NCBI RefSeq assembly: GCF_000832305.1
Contig: NZ_CP010537.1
Coordinates: 1,302,001-1,366,000 of the forward strand
Direction of reading: 5' to 3'
DNA length: 64,000 bases
Source: Cupriavidus basilensis
Lineage (GTDB): Bacteria; Pseudomonadota; Gammaproteobacteria; Burkholderiales; Burkholderiaceae
The notes beneath the pieces were generated by a model. It saw nothing but the letters and a program-made list of their open reading frames with translations. It ran no database searches and was not told where the DNA came from. Made by a program: the position numbers and the translations under genes. Numbering within the stretch: position 1 is the stretch's first letter; the number at the start of each line of letters is the position of its first letter. Positions 44,176 to 52,950 of this stretch are shown here, in pieces.

Positions 44176-45624
44176 ATGTCGGATGCGTATCGTGCAGCAC
44201 TTGAACGGGCATACACGCTGGCCTTGGATTTCCATGGCTTGCGCGCGCAGAGACGCCCTGCCGCGACTGCCAGCTTCGACGCGTTGCGGGCGGCCCTGAA
44301 CGGCCCGACGCCGACCGACGGCATGGCGCCCGCTGAAGTCATCGAGCAGTTGGCTGAGGGGGTGGAAGCTGGCCTGATGGGGGGCGCGGGACCGCGCTAC
44401 TTTGCCAAGGTCACGGGGGGCTCGCATCCGGTTGGCGTTGCTGCCGACTGGTTGACAAGCATCTGGGGGCAAAACAGCGGGAGCTACCTGGGGTCTCCGG
44501 CAAATGCTGTCGTTGAGCAGATAGCGGCAGCATGGCTGCTCGATTTGCTGTCGCTACCACCGGAATGTTCGATCGGCTTCACGACTGGCGCGACAATGGC
44601 CAGTTTCGTTTGCCTCGCTGCGGCAAGAAGCGAGGTCTTGCGAAAGGTCGGCTGGGATGTGGATGCGCAGGGCTTGTTCGGCGCGCCTCCGATTGACGTG
44701 TGCCTTGGCAACGATGCGCATGCCACGATCTTTGCCGCGTTGCGTTATCTCGGACTAGGCCATGATCGTGTCATACGCATCCCCACGGATGATACGGGGC
44801 GCATGCAGGCTGGCGCGCTGTCCACGGCCTTGGCGTCTTGCGGCGGGCCGCTGATAGTCATCGGGCAAGCCGGTCAGATCAACACGGGGGCATTCGACCC
44901 GTTCAACGAGATTGCGGACCTAGTGCATTGCCATGGCGGATGGCTTCACGTCGACGGTGCCTTTGGCTTGTGGGCGCGCTCGTGCCCGGCGCTACTCCAT
45001 CTGACCGAAGGCATCGAGCAAGCGGACTCCTGGGCGACGGACGGCCACAAGTGGCTGCAGATGCCATACGATTGCGGCTATGCCATTGTCCGTGACGCGC
45101 ATGCCCATCGGCGCGCGATGGCATACGAAGCGAGCTATCTGCCCGCGGCCGGCGGCGAGTGCCGGGAGCCCTTTCACTACGTGCCGGAACTCTCAAGGCG
45201 CGCTCGCGGCTTCGCGACGTGGGCGCTTATCCGCGCGCTCGGGCGTAGCGGCATTGCCGCGATGATCGAACAGCACTGTGCGCTGGCCCGGCGCATGGCG
45301 CAACGGCTTGCATCGGAAGCCGGCGTGGAGATCGGCAATCCGGTCGAGTTGAACCAGTTTGTTGTGCAGTTCGGCACAGGACTACCGCCGCCGCAACGCG
45401 ATCAATTGACGAGGGCGGTCATCGGGCACGTTCAGGCGGCAGGGGTTTGCTATGTCGGTGAGGCAAGCTGGCGCGAGCGCGTGGTGATGCGCTTCTCCGT
45501 GATTTCCTGGGCGACCACCGAGGCGGATATCGACCGGTCTGCCGAATCAATCATCGCGGCGTGGCGGGCGGTTGGCGCGGGCGTGACAGCGGCAAGCGAG
45601 ATCACGCCGGGCAGTACGGCATAG
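44176..45624 (+). CDS. PLP-dependent group II decarboxylase / aminotransferase-like protein
   Basis: This 482-residue fold-type I PLP enzyme belongs to the pyridoxal-dependent decarboxylase family (DDC/GAD/TDC-like). GPRYFAKVTGGSHPVGVAAD opens the domain, GFTTGATMASFVCLAAARSE contacts the phosphate, WLHVDGAFGLWA gives the Asp, and the PLP lysine lies in SWATDGHKWLQMPYDCGYAI. I start at ATG 44176; a GTG at 44167 is also in frame. Homologues are often called aspartate aminotransferase family proteins, but the reaction is not settled. Nothing next to it indicates a substrate. Confidence 0.85.
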   Translation: MSDAYRAALERAYTLALDFHGLRAQRRPAATASFDALRAALNGPTPTDGMAPAEVIEQLAEGVEAGLMGGAGPRYFAKVTGGSHPVGVAADWLTSIWGQNSGSYLGSPANAVVEQIAAAWLLDLLSLPPECSIGFTTGATMASFVCLAAARSEVLRKVGWDVDAQGLFGAPPIDVCLGNDAHATIFAALRYLGLGHDRVIRIPTDDTGRMQAGALSTALASCGGPLIVIGQAGQINTGAFDPFNEIADLVHCHGGWLHVDGAFGLWARSCPALLHLTEGIEQADSWATDGHKWLQMPYDCGYAIVRDAHAHRRAMAYEASYLPAAGGECREPFHYVPELSRRARGFATWALIRALGRSGIAAMIEQHCALARRMAQRLASEAGVEIGNPVELNQFVVQFGTGLPPPQRDQLTRAVIGHVQAAGVCYVGEASWRERVVMRFSVISWATTEADIDRSAESIIAAWRAVGAGVTAASEITPGSTA

Positions 45625-45644
45625 CACGTGCGCATCGCCACGCG

Positions 45645-45776
45645 ATGTTCGCGAGTCAGGCGGCGGAGCACACCGTCGCCGGCGTCGGTCAGATAGTACG
45701 TTCCGTTGACGATCAGTAAATTCGAGGTCTGCGCGCGATTCCTGGATGGGAGAGGCCCGCCGCGCGTGCCAAGCTG
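45645..45776 (-). pseudogene. N-terminal fragment of an MBL-fold hydrolase
   Basis: The minus frame reads QLGTRGGPLPSRNRAQTSNL then LIVNGTYYLTDAGDGVLRRL before it leaves the family. This is the start of RNase Z-like metallo-beta-lactamase-fold hydrolases. The HxHxDH metal motif that should follow within 25 residues is absent. It is truncated on both sides, by the PLP-enzyme gene end and by the next pseudogene. Confidence 0.6.
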
Positions 45777-45795
45777 ATGAGGGGCGTCGTCACGC

Positions 45796-46342
45796 GTGTC
45801 TGCGCATTTCCCGACGAAGCGCCCCCCGGGCGTCACAAGCGACGAATGGCGCGCCTTGCTGGCCTCCGGCATCGACGGCGGCGGGGAGAACGGCAGCGCC
45901 TCCTACACGCTGATGGATATCAACGGCGACGGCCAGCGCGATCTCATCATCGACACCTATTCGGGCGGGACCGGGCTGTTTTCCTACGTGGGCGCGCTCC
46001 GCCGCGAGGGCGGAAAATTTGCGGGCGCCGATGGCCTTTGCCCGGTCCCGGACACGGTCAAGGGCGATGACCGCGGCGTCTACTACAGCTACGGCCCGGG
46101 CCACTACACCTTTGAAATCGTGGCAGACATGCCTGTCTGGGTGGGCGCCAGTGCTACCTCGGGCAACTGGTCGAATGGTCGACTGGTTTGGCGGTTATTC
46201 ACCCAAGGACGGGCTGTTCGCGCAACGGTGGATGCGCAAGCCGGAGGACGAGCAGGCGCGGACGTATTCCGTCAAGGGCTTGCGCACCGCTGCCGGGATC
46301 AGGGCGTCGATCGGCGAGGTCGAGGGCGACAACGGTATGTAA
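45796..46342 (+). pseudogene. Frameshifted hypothetical protein
   Basis: The first part reads DEWRALLASGIDGGGENGSA then SYTLMDINGDGQRDLIIDTY and VWVGASATSGNW. After a phase change at about 46168-46183 it continues DWFGGYSPKDGLFAQRWMRK to the stop after EGDNGM. The break lies in a local duplication of TGGTCGA. The DxNxDGxxDL string is calcium-loop-like. I do not know the family. It was probably an exported protein whose N-terminus is also lost. Confidence 0.55.
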
Positions 46343-46379
46343 TCCACCGCTTGCCACCGCTCGCCGCCCGGCAGCCGGA

Positions 46380-47288
46380 TCATTCGCTGATCTCGACCTC
46401 CATGTTGGTGATGGTCGGGAAGTGCCTGTCCTCCTTCAGGTTGACGGTAAACGCCACGCCCTTGCGCTTGCCCGCCATGAAGCCGGTGCTGCCATCCAGG
46501 TCGGACACAGCATCCTGCAGCGGTGGCGTCAGTTGCTTGTAGAAGGCCAGCACCTGCTCGATGCTATCGGTGGTCTGCAGCCGGAGCACACGCCTGGCCT
46601 TGGCGTTGCTCAGCGCATCCTGCGCGGTGCGGTAAACGATGGCCCGCGGGTACAGCGGCACTTGCGACGAAAATCCCTTGGGGAGCTTGACCGGCTTGGC
46701 TGCGGTGTGGGCGGCATCCAGCGTGATGGTCTCCATCTTGGCGATCTTCTCGCCGCGGCCGGTCTGCAGGTCTTCGGGCACGTCCTGGCTCCACGCAACC
46801 AGCGGTTGTGCCTTGGCGCGATCGAAGCCGGGCCGCAGGAAGACCGACAGCAAGCCGTGCTCGCTGTCCTGGCAGCCATTCTTGCCGCACTCGCGGTGCA
46901 CCAGCGCCGCCGCCAGCACGTCACCGCGCTCGTCTACCAGCACGGCCGCGCGCTCGGCGCCATCCGATAGCTGGCGGCGCGACGACAGCACGCGCTGGCC
47001 ATCGGGCAGTTCCTGCTGGACCCGGTTGGCGCGCGACTGCAGCCCCGACAGGATCTGCTCGGCGAGCAGGCCGTCCTCCCAGTAGTAAGTACCGGACGCA
47101 TTGCCGGCAAACCGGGTGATGGCGAGATCCAGCGCGGGGGCTTCCCGGGTTTCCTGCCGGTGGCTGGTGTCCAGGACCAGGACGGCATCCGCGGCCAGGG
47201 CAAGGGGCGCTGCGCCGAGGGTGGAAAGCAGCAATGCCAGCGCTGCGCAGGAGGCGGGACGAAATCGAAGAGCCAATCGAAGAGCCAT
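46380..47288 (-). CDS. Exported hypothetical protein
   Basis: The 302-residue product starts ALRLALRFRPASCAALALLL after the ATG at 47288, a clear Sec signal peptide ending near ALAADA. The mature part is a mixed alpha/beta protein with a Cys pair (RECGKNGC) and a C-terminal segment (TTDSIEQVLAFYKQLTPPLQ, then MEVEISE) that suggests a DUF4892-like or OmpA-less lipid-asymmetry helper, though I cannot confirm that. It stands alone, with a 431-base gap upstream. It converges on the preceding pseudogene. Confidence 0.7.
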   Translation of the reverse strand: MALRLALRFRPASCAALALLLSTLGAAPLALAADAVLVLDTSHRQETREAPALDLAITRFAGNASGTYYWEDGLLAEQILSGLQSRANRVQQELPDGQRVLSSRRQLSDGAERAAVLVDERGDVLAAALVHRECGKNGCQDSEHGLLSVFLRPGFDRAKAQPLVAWSQDVPEDLQTGRGEKIAKMETITLDAAHTAAKPVKLPKGFSSQVPLYPRAIVYRTAQDALSNAKARRVLRLQTTDSIEQVLAFYKQLTPPLQDAVSDLDGSTGFMAGKRKGVAFTVNLKEDRHFPTITNMEVEISE

Positions 47289-47719
47289 ACAGAGAGGGGA
47301 AAAGAAAGGAAAAATGGTAGGGATCGTCAGTCCGGTAAACAAGAAAACGGGCCCGGGAGGGTCCGTTTTGACGGCAGGCCACGAAGCCTGATGTGATTGC
47401 AAGTATACTTGGCAACGCCGGCTAATTGAAGCCGGGCATCCATGCTGGGAAATACGGAGAACGGTGAGCAGGACGATGCCTGCAATCCTGATGGCGCCAA
47501 GCACGATCGTGCTTGCCGCTCCGGCGCATGCGCAAGCAGGCCCGGCCGTGCGCAAAGGCATGCATGACATGTCCCGCAGCGTGCAAAACCGCATATCTTC
47601 CCTCGTTCTTATTCCTTAAGGATCGCCTATCCACGGCGTATGTTCATGTCTTGGCGATACGGCGCGCAACTCCCGCGCAGCCGTTTCAAATCATCGCAAA
47701 CCAGGAACAGGAGCCTACG
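47289..47719. other. Intergenic region with no recognised gene
   Basis: This gap separates a minus-strand secreted protein from the plus-strand LLM oxidoreductase, so it should contain two divergent promoters. A palindromic AAGTATACTT lies at 47400-47409. I see no gene or RNA. The ribosome binding site AACAGGAG of the next gene lies at its right end. Confidence 0.45.
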
Positions 47720-48829
47720 ATGAGCGTGGAAATCATTGGCATGATCCAGAGCCAGAAGCAGTCGGAGATCCATCCGGCCAGCGGACCGGTCGTGGATCGC
47801 GACTACGTGCGGGCATTTGCGCAAGCGCATGAGAACGCCGGCTTCGACCGCGTGCTGGTGCCGCATCACTCCACCGGCCCGAGCGCCACGCTCACCATTG
47901 CCTACGCGGCTGCCGTGACCGAGCGCGTGCATTTCATGCTCGCGCACCGGCCGGGCTTTACCGCGCCCACGCTGGCGGCCCGGCAGATCGCCTCGCTTGA
48001 CCAGTTCAGCGGTGGCCGGCTTGGCGTGCACTTCATCTCCGGCGGCTCCGATGCCGAGCAGCAGCGCGACGGCGATTTCCTCAGCCACGACGAGCGCTAT
48101 GCGCGCACCGACGAGTACCTCGGCATCCTGCGGCGCATCTGGACGCAGGACCAGCCGTTCGACCACGAAGGCAAGTACTACCGCTTCACCCAAGGCTTCT
48201 CCGAAGTGAAGCCGGCGCAGAAACCACACGTGCCGATCTTCTTCGGTGGGGCTTCGGACGCGGCCATTGAAGTCGCCGGACGTCATGCCGATGTCTACGC
48301 ACTGTGGGGCGAATCGCTCGAGCAGGTCCGCGATATCACCACGCGGGTGCGTGCCGAGGCGGCCACGCATGGGCGGCAGGTGCGCTTTTCGGTCTCGTTC
48401 CGGCCGATCCTGGCGCAAACCGAGACGGCGGCATGGGCACGCGCCAATGCCATCCTCGAAGAAACTCGCCGCCTGCGCGAGGCGGCTGGCCTGGGGCAGG
48501 GCGGCCCGCAGCAAAGCGAAGGCGCGCGCCGCCTGCTGGCCGCCGCCGACAAGGGGCCGCGCGTGGACAAGCGCCTGTGGACGGAGATCGCCAAGCTCAC
48601 CGGCGCGCGCTCCAACTCCACCGCGCTGGTTGGCACGCCGGAGCAAGTGGCCGACGCGCTGCTGGACTACTACGACCTTGGCGTGACCACCTTCCTGATC
48701 CGCGGCTTCGATCCGCTCGAAGATGCCGTGGACTACGGCCGCGAGCTGATTCCCCGCGTGCGCGCGCTGGTGGCGCAGCGCGAGGCTGCGGCCGGCGCGG
48801 GTTCCGCTGCTGGCCGCAAGGCAGCCTGA
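47720..48829 (+). CDS. LLM-class FMN-dependent monooxygenase (alkanesulfonate monooxygenase-like)
   Basis: This 369-residue enzyme is of the SsuD type, which cleaves sulfonates to sulfite and aldehyde using reduced FMN. It has the TIM-barrel features GFDRVLVPHHSTGPSATLTI, MLAHRPGFTAPTLAARQIAS, LDQFSGGRLGVHFISGG, and the C-terminal VGTPEQVADALLDYYDLGVT then LIRGFDPLEDAVDYGRELIP. The ATG at 47720 has AGGAG upstream. A sulfonate-type binding protein follows within 6-21 bases, supporting a sulfur-scavenging role. No SsuBC permease/ATPase or SsuE reductase is in the window. Confidence 0.92.
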   Translation: MSVEIIGMIQSQKQSEIHPASGPVVDRDYVRAFAQAHENAGFDRVLVPHHSTGPSATLTIAYAAAVTERVHFMLAHRPGFTAPTLAARQIASLDQFSGGRLGVHFISGGSDAEQQRDGDFLSHDERYARTDEYLGILRRIWTQDQPFDHEGKYYRFTQGFSEVKPAQKPHVPIFFGGASDAAIEVAGRHADVYALWGESLEQVRDITTRVRAEAATHGRQVRFSVSFRPILAQTETAAWARANAILEETRRLREAAGLGQGGPQQSEGARRLLAAADKGPRVDKRLWTEIAKLTGARSNSTALVGTPEQVADALLDYYDLGVTTFLIRGFDPLEDAVDYGRELIPRVRALVAQREAAAGAGSAAGRKAA

Positions 48830-48834
48830 CGGCG

Positions 48835-49818
48835 ATGGCGAGCGGCATCATGACGGCATCCCGAAGACAGTTCCTGCGCTACGGCGCATTGGCGGCGGCC
48901 AGCGGCGCCTTGCCGTTTTCCGTGTCGGCCCAGGGCCGCCCCGTGCTCAAGGCCGGCGACCAGAAGGGTGGCCTGCGCGCCCTGCTGGAGAGCGCGGGCG
49001 AGCTCAAGGGCCTGGCCTATGACATCCAGTGGACGGAGTTTCCCGCCGCCGCGCCGCTGGCCGAGGCGCTGAACGCCGGCGCGGTCGATGCCGGCCCGAT
49101 CGGCGATGCGCCCGCCATCTTCGCGCTGGCCGCCGGCACGCCGATCAAGATCATCGGCGTCAACCGCTCGGACCCGTTTGGCACCGCCGTGCTGGTACGC
49201 GCCAATTCGCCCTTGAAGACGGCGGCGGACCTGCGCGGCAAGAATATCGGCACCAACCGTGGCTCCATTGGTCACTTCGTCGCCCTGAAGGCGCTCGAAT
49301 CGGCCGGCTTGAAGCCCGAGGACGCCAGCCTGCGCTTCCTGCCGCCGGCCGACGCCAAGCTGGCGCTGGTCAACGGCTCGATCGATGCGTGGGCCACCTG
49401 GGAGCCGTACACCGCGCTGGCCGAGACCAGCGGCCATGCCCGCGTGCTGGTGAGCGGGCGCGGGCTGTGGTCCGGCCTGAGCTATCTGGCGGCAACGGAC
49501 AGCGCGCTGGCTGCCAGGCGCGAGGTGCTGCGCGACTTCCTGCAGCGCGTGGTGCGCGCGCAGGTGTGGTCGTACCAGCATGTGGACGGCTTTTCCGCTG
49601 CGTTGGCTCGCATCATCGGCATCCCGCCGGAAGCCGCGCGGCTGCAGTTCGAGCGGCGCCGTACGCAATGGCGCAACATCGATGCGGCAGTGATTGCCGA
49701 GCAGCAGCGCACGGCGGACTTCTACCTGAAGGCAGGGCTGCTCAAGCAGCGGCTGGATGTGCGGACCACGTTCGATACCGGTTTTCCGCTGGCGGTGCAG
49801 GTCAACCCGGCGAGCTGA
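48835..49818 (+). CDS. ABC transporter substrate-binding protein, aliphatic sulfonate/nitrate type
   Basis: The product (about 327 residues) has a Tat-like leader, SRRQFLRYGALAAASGALPF, cleaved near SAQG. The mature part is an SsuA/TauA-like NMT1 fold: AEALNAGAVDAGPIGDAPAI, IKIIGVNRSDPFGTAVLVRA, GTNRGSIGHFVALKALESAG and GSIDAWATWEPYTALAE. In-frame ATGs at 48835 and 48850 are both possible; neither has a strong ribosome binding site, and coupling to the upstream stop is likely. It pairs with the LLM monooxygenase and probably binds the sulfonate substrate. Confidence 0.9.
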   Translation: MASGIMTASRRQFLRYGALAAASGALPFSVSAQGRPVLKAGDQKGGLRALLESAGELKGLAYDIQWTEFPAAAPLAEALNAGAVDAGPIGDAPAIFALAAGTPIKIIGVNRSDPFGTAVLVRANSPLKTAADLRGKNIGTNRGSIGHFVALKALESAGLKPEDASLRFLPPADAKLALVNGSIDAWATWEPYTALAETSGHARVLVSGRGLWSGLSYLAATDSALAARREVLRDFLQRVVRAQVWSYQHVDGFSAALARIIGIPPEAARLQFERRRTQWRNIDAAVIAEQQRTADFYLKAGLLKQRLDVRTTFDTGFPLAVQVNPAS

Positions 49819-49896
49819 CCGGGCCGCAGGGGGCGTGGCGCGCGCCGCGGCATGTTGTGGCTTGGCGTTTTGCGTGAACCCGACCGGCACGGTGCC

Positions 49897-50634
49897 TCAA
49901 TGCAACGGCACCACCAGTTCGCTCTCCAGCAGACTGACAACCCGGTTACGCCCGCTCCGCTTGGCCTGATACAACGCCTCGTCGGCGCGCGCATAGGCCT
50001 GCTCGAAGCTCGTCCCGGGGGGGCTCCAGCTCACGCCGAAGCTGGCCGTCACCTGCAGCCCGGCCTTGACCGGAAACACATGCTGCTCGATCTGCAGCCG
50101 CATGCGCTCCGCCAGTTCGACAGCAGTGTCCAGCCCGCGCGCCGGCAGCAGCGCAGCGAACTCCTCGCCGCCCACCCGGCCGATGACGCCCGCGCCTTGC
50201 ACCGACCGCTCCAGGCACTCGACGACGCCGCGGATCACGGTGTCGCCTACAGGGTGGCCCATCGAGTCGTTGACCCGCTTGAAGTGATCGATGTCGAGCA
50301 CGATCAATGACAGGCTGTCCCCGGCCAGCATCGCGCCGGCCCGCTCGATGATGGCGCCGCGGTTCAGCGCGCCGGTGAGCGTGTCGCGCGTGGCGCGGAA
50401 TTCCAGCTCGCGGGCCAGGTCCTGCAGGCGATGGTTGAGCCGGTTCATTTCCAGCTCTTCGCGGTCGCTGCGCCGTATCAGGCGCCGGGTTTCGCGCATC
50501 AGCCGCTCGTAGTAGCCGATCAGCTCGCCCAGCGTGTCGCGGTATGCCTGGGCACCGGCATCGGGATTGCCGAATACCGCCCTGGCGCCCGCCAGGACGC
50601 CGTTTTCCGACTCGAAGAGATCTGGCTCGGACAT
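49897..50634 (-). CDS. siaD: GGDEF diguanylate cyclase, SiaD-like
   Basis: This 245-residue protein has an N-terminal helical coiled region (residues 25-85, YYERLMRETRRLIRRSDREE) and a full GGDEF domain: RDTLTGALNRGAIIERAGAM, LDIDHFKRVNDSMGHPVGD, and the active-site loop RVGGEEFAAL. An RxxD inhibitory site is not seen before the loop. It has no membrane segment. As the last gene of a siaABC-like set it fits SiaD, a c-di-GMP synthase switched on by binding of unphosphorylated SiaC. The start at 50634 is 7 bases after the siaC stop. Confidence 0.88.
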   Translation of the reverse strand: MSEPDLFESENGVLAGARAVFGNPDAGAQAYRDTLGELIGYYERLMRETRRLIRRSDREELEMNRLNHRLQDLARELEFRATRDTLTGALNRGAIIERAGAMLAGDSLSLIVLDIDHFKRVNDSMGHPVGDTVIRGVVECLERSVQGAGVIGRVGGEEFAALLPARGLDTAVELAERMRLQIEQHVFPVKAGLQVTASFGVSWSPPGTSFEQAYARADEALYQAKRSGRNRVVSLLESELVVPLH

Positions 50635-50641
50635 GCGCTGC

Positions 50642-51031
50642 TCAGCTAGCCGTGGTGGCGTGGTCGAGGAAATCGATGGCGGGGAAGTCGGCGTGCAGGT
50701 CCTGGCCGAATTCCAGGATCGTGTCGTCGTCCACGTCGTGATACCAGTGCACGATGACCCGGTTGCCCTTGTCGGCTGCATCGTTCATGGCGTCGAACAT
50801 GCTGAACAGCACCTTGGTGCTGGAACTGTTGAAGTACGTCAGCGCCACGTGCACGGTGACTTCGGTGTCCTCGCAGGCCGCCAGGTATTTGCGCAGGCGC
50901 AGGATCACGTCGCCGTAGAACACCGCGGCGTTTTCCGGATAGGACTCGCCTTTGAGGCTGAGCGTGTGCTGCTTGAAATCAAAGCTCACCTCGGGCGAGG
51001 TCGGTGTGGCGGCAATGAACAGGTTTTCCAT
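50642..51031 (-). CDS. siaC: SiaC family (DUF1987) regulatory phosphoprotein
   Basis: The 129-residue protein is full length for SiaC/DUF1987. It contains PTSPEVSFDFKQHTLSLKGE, ENAAVFYGDVILRLRKYLAA, and the phospho-acceptor region ALTYFNSSSTKVLFSMFD. In Pseudomonas aeruginosa SiaC is phosphorylated by SiaB, dephosphorylated by SiaA, and activates the diguanylate cyclase SiaD when unphosphorylated. The same partners flank it here in the same order, so the role can be carried over with fair confidence. Confidence 0.9.
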   Translation of the reverse strand: MENLFIAATPTSPEVSFDFKQHTLSLKGESYPENAAVFYGDVILRLRKYLAACEDTEVTVHVALTYFNSSSTKVLFSMFDAMNDAADKGNRVIVHWYHDVDDDTILEFGQDLHADFPAIDFLDHATTAS

Positions 51032-51060
51032 CAGTTTCCCTTTCGATCCCGTTCAGTCAT

Positions 51061-51651
51061 TCAGATGGTTGCGGTAAGGAAGAACATCGTCGATACCGGG
51101 TCTGCGTCGATGGGCTGGAAGCTGTACTCCAGCGGTGCGCTGGCGTCGCGGGCTACCGTCAGGAATCCCAGGCCGGCGCCCTTGCTGCCTTGCGGCGCTT
51201 CGGCGCGCATGGTTTCCTTGTAGGCCTGCTTGATCTGGTCCAGCGTCATGGTGCGCAACGGCTCCAGCGCGGCGCGCAGTTGCCCCACGCGGGTGATTGC
51301 CACCGGGTTGGAGCACATCAGCCGGTAGCGGTCTTGCACCATGCAGATGCACACCGAGCCGTGGCGCAGCTGGTTGGTGTCCTGGGTGGGCGGCGTGAGC
51401 GCGTCGGACGAATAGTGGACGATGTTCTGCGCCATTTCCACGAACGAGGAGAACAGCTTGCGCCGGGTCGAGCCATCGACGCCGCTCACCGTCAGTTGCA
51501 GCCGCACTGCATCGGACATTGCCGCGATGATGTTCTGGGAAAAATAGCCGACGTAGTAGAAGATCACGTTGCGTTCCCGGGCCATTTCAAAGAATGGCCC
51601 ATATTCATGGTCAATCGAATTACCGTTCATCTCAGTGCTATAGCGGGCCAT
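51061..51651 (-). CDS. siaB: SiaB family protein kinase
   Basis: This 196-residue protein resembles SiaB (DUF6272), a kinase with a GHKL-like fold: FSSFVEMAQNIVHYSSDAL carries the Glu-x-x-x-Asn N-box and GSKGAGLGFLTVARDASAPL the glycine-rich box. It would phosphorylate SiaC. I give the start at 51651 (MARYSTEMNGNS), 7 bases after the preceding stop; MNGNSIDHEYG at 51630 is an alternative with equally weak ribosome binding. It is the second gene of the siaA-D-like operon. Confidence 0.85.
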   Translation of the reverse strand: MARYSTEMNGNSIDHEYGPFFEMARERNVIFYYVGYFSQNIIAAMSDAVRLQLTVSGVDGSTRRKLFSSFVEMAQNIVHYSSDALTPPTQDTNQLRHGSVCICMVQDRYRLMCSNPVAITRVGQLRAALEPLRTMTLDQIKQAYKETMRAEAPQGSKGAGLGFLTVARDASAPLEYSFQPIDADPVSTMFFLTATI

Positions 51652-51658
51652 TGCAGGA

Positions 51659-52894
51659 CTATTGAACGCGAAAGCAGAAAAAAGTGAGGTCGTCGCGGCG
51701 GCGGTGATGGCCTTGCCACGCGCGATACTGGTCCAGTATGGCGTCGTTGATCTGCGCCGCCGAGGCATGCCGGCTGCCGCGGATCGCTTCGCGGATGCGG
51801 CGCTTGCCAAAGGCGATTTCCTTAGGGCCGCCGATCTGGTCGATCAGGCCGTCGGTGGTCACAAACACCACGCTGTCCGGCTGGGTCTGGACCAGGCGGT
51901 TCTGCCAGGCAAAGTCCAGGTTGGTGTCCACATAGCCGACGCCCATGCGCTCGCCGTCCACGATCTCGCCTTCCGCCTCGCCGGGCTGGAGCACGAACAA
52001 GGCGCTCTTGGCACCGGCGAACACGAGCTGGCGGCTGGCATTGTCAAACCAGAAGAACGCCGCATCCATGCCGTCATTCGAGCCAGGCGTTTCATCGTCG
52101 CCGTCGAGCTGCCCGAGCATCTGCTTGATGCCGCGGTTCACCGCCATCAGGAGCGCGGCGGGGTCGCGCGGGCCGCGCTGCTCGATGGCCTGGATCAGGA
52201 TGGACGAGGAGATCAGGGTCAGGAACGCGCCCGGTACGCCGTGGCCCGTGCAATCGGCCAGCGCGGCAAACCAGCCGTCCTCGAACGCGGCGAAGTGATA
52301 GAAATCTCCGCCAACCACATCGCGCGGCTCCCAGACCAGGCCCGCGTCGCCGAGCGTCCTGGCCAGCGCCTCGCGCGAGGGGCGCAGCATCGAGCGCTGG
52401 ATGGTGCTGGCGTAGTCGATGCTGTGCATGATCTGGCGGTTTTTCTCGGCCTGCATGTCCGCCACCACGCGCATCAGCTGCAAGCCATGCCCGATGCCAA
52501 GGAAGCGGCCGTCGCGCGCGATGATGAAGCCGTCGGCAAGTGCCTTCTCGCCGTACTCCACCGCCTTGAAGGTCAGGGCCTCGATGCTCATCGCGGCATC
52601 GACCACCAGCGGCTCCTTGTCCATGAAGGCGATGCAGCTCTTGCGGTTGTACAGCTCGCGGTGATAGGGCTTGCTCATCTGCGACATGAAGATCGCGCGA
52701 TTGATCAGGCCGATCGGCGTGTCGTTTTCGGTCACCGGCAAGCTGGCGAGGTCCCGGTGCTTGCCGAACACATCGAGGACTTCCTGATTGTTCTGTTCCG
52801 TGGTCACCGATGGCGTGGTGACGCAGAGATCCTCGGCACAGGGCTGCCGAAAGCGGGAACGAGCCAAGTGTGAGTCAACCGGAACGTCAGGCAT
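51659..52894 (-). CDS. CBS-PP2C (SpoIIE-type) protein phosphatase, SiaA-like
   Basis: The 411-residue protein has a CBS-like sensor region (residues 20-160: NDTPIGLINRAIFMSQMSKP, GRFLGIGHGLQLMRVV), a connecting helix and a PP2C/SpoIIE phosphatase domain with metal ligands in EPRDVVGGDFYHFAAF, ADCTGHGVPGAFLTLISSSI, FVTTDGLIDQIGG and RRRDDLTFFCFRVQ. P. aeruginosa SiaA is membrane-bound with a HAMP domain; this one is soluble with CBS motifs, so it should sense an internal ligand, perhaps a nucleotide. It should dephosphorylate SiaC. The start at 52894 (MPDVPVDSHLA) is preferred over 52945. Confidence 0.88.
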   Translation of the reverse strand: MPDVPVDSHLARSRFRQPCAEDLCVTTPSVTTEQNNQEVLDVFGKHRDLASLPVTENDTPIGLINRAIFMSQMSKPYHRELYNRKSCIAFMDKEPLVVDAAMSIEALTFKAVEYGEKALADGFIIARDGRFLGIGHGLQLMRVVADMQAEKNRQIMHSIDYASTIQRSMLRPSREALARTLGDAGLVWEPRDVVGGDFYHFAAFEDGWFAALADCTGHGVPGAFLTLISSSILIQAIEQRGPRDPAALLMAVNRGIKQMLGQLDGDDETPGSNDGMDAAFFWFDNASRQLVFAGAKSALFVLQPGEAEGEIVDGERMGVGYVDTNLDFAWQNRLVQTQPDSVVFVTTDGLIDQIGGPKEIAFGKRRIREAIRGSRHASAAQINDAILDQYRAWQGHHRRRDDLTFFCFRVQ

Positions 52895-52950
52895 CGCCAG
52901 GGCATTCGGACTATTGGGAAGTCGCCGATTGTATGGCGCGCGCATGACGG

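Noticed and set aside
49897..50634. Bifunctional GGDEF-EAL enzyme
   Set aside because: Only the GGDEF domain is present; the protein ends soon after it and no EAL motif exists.
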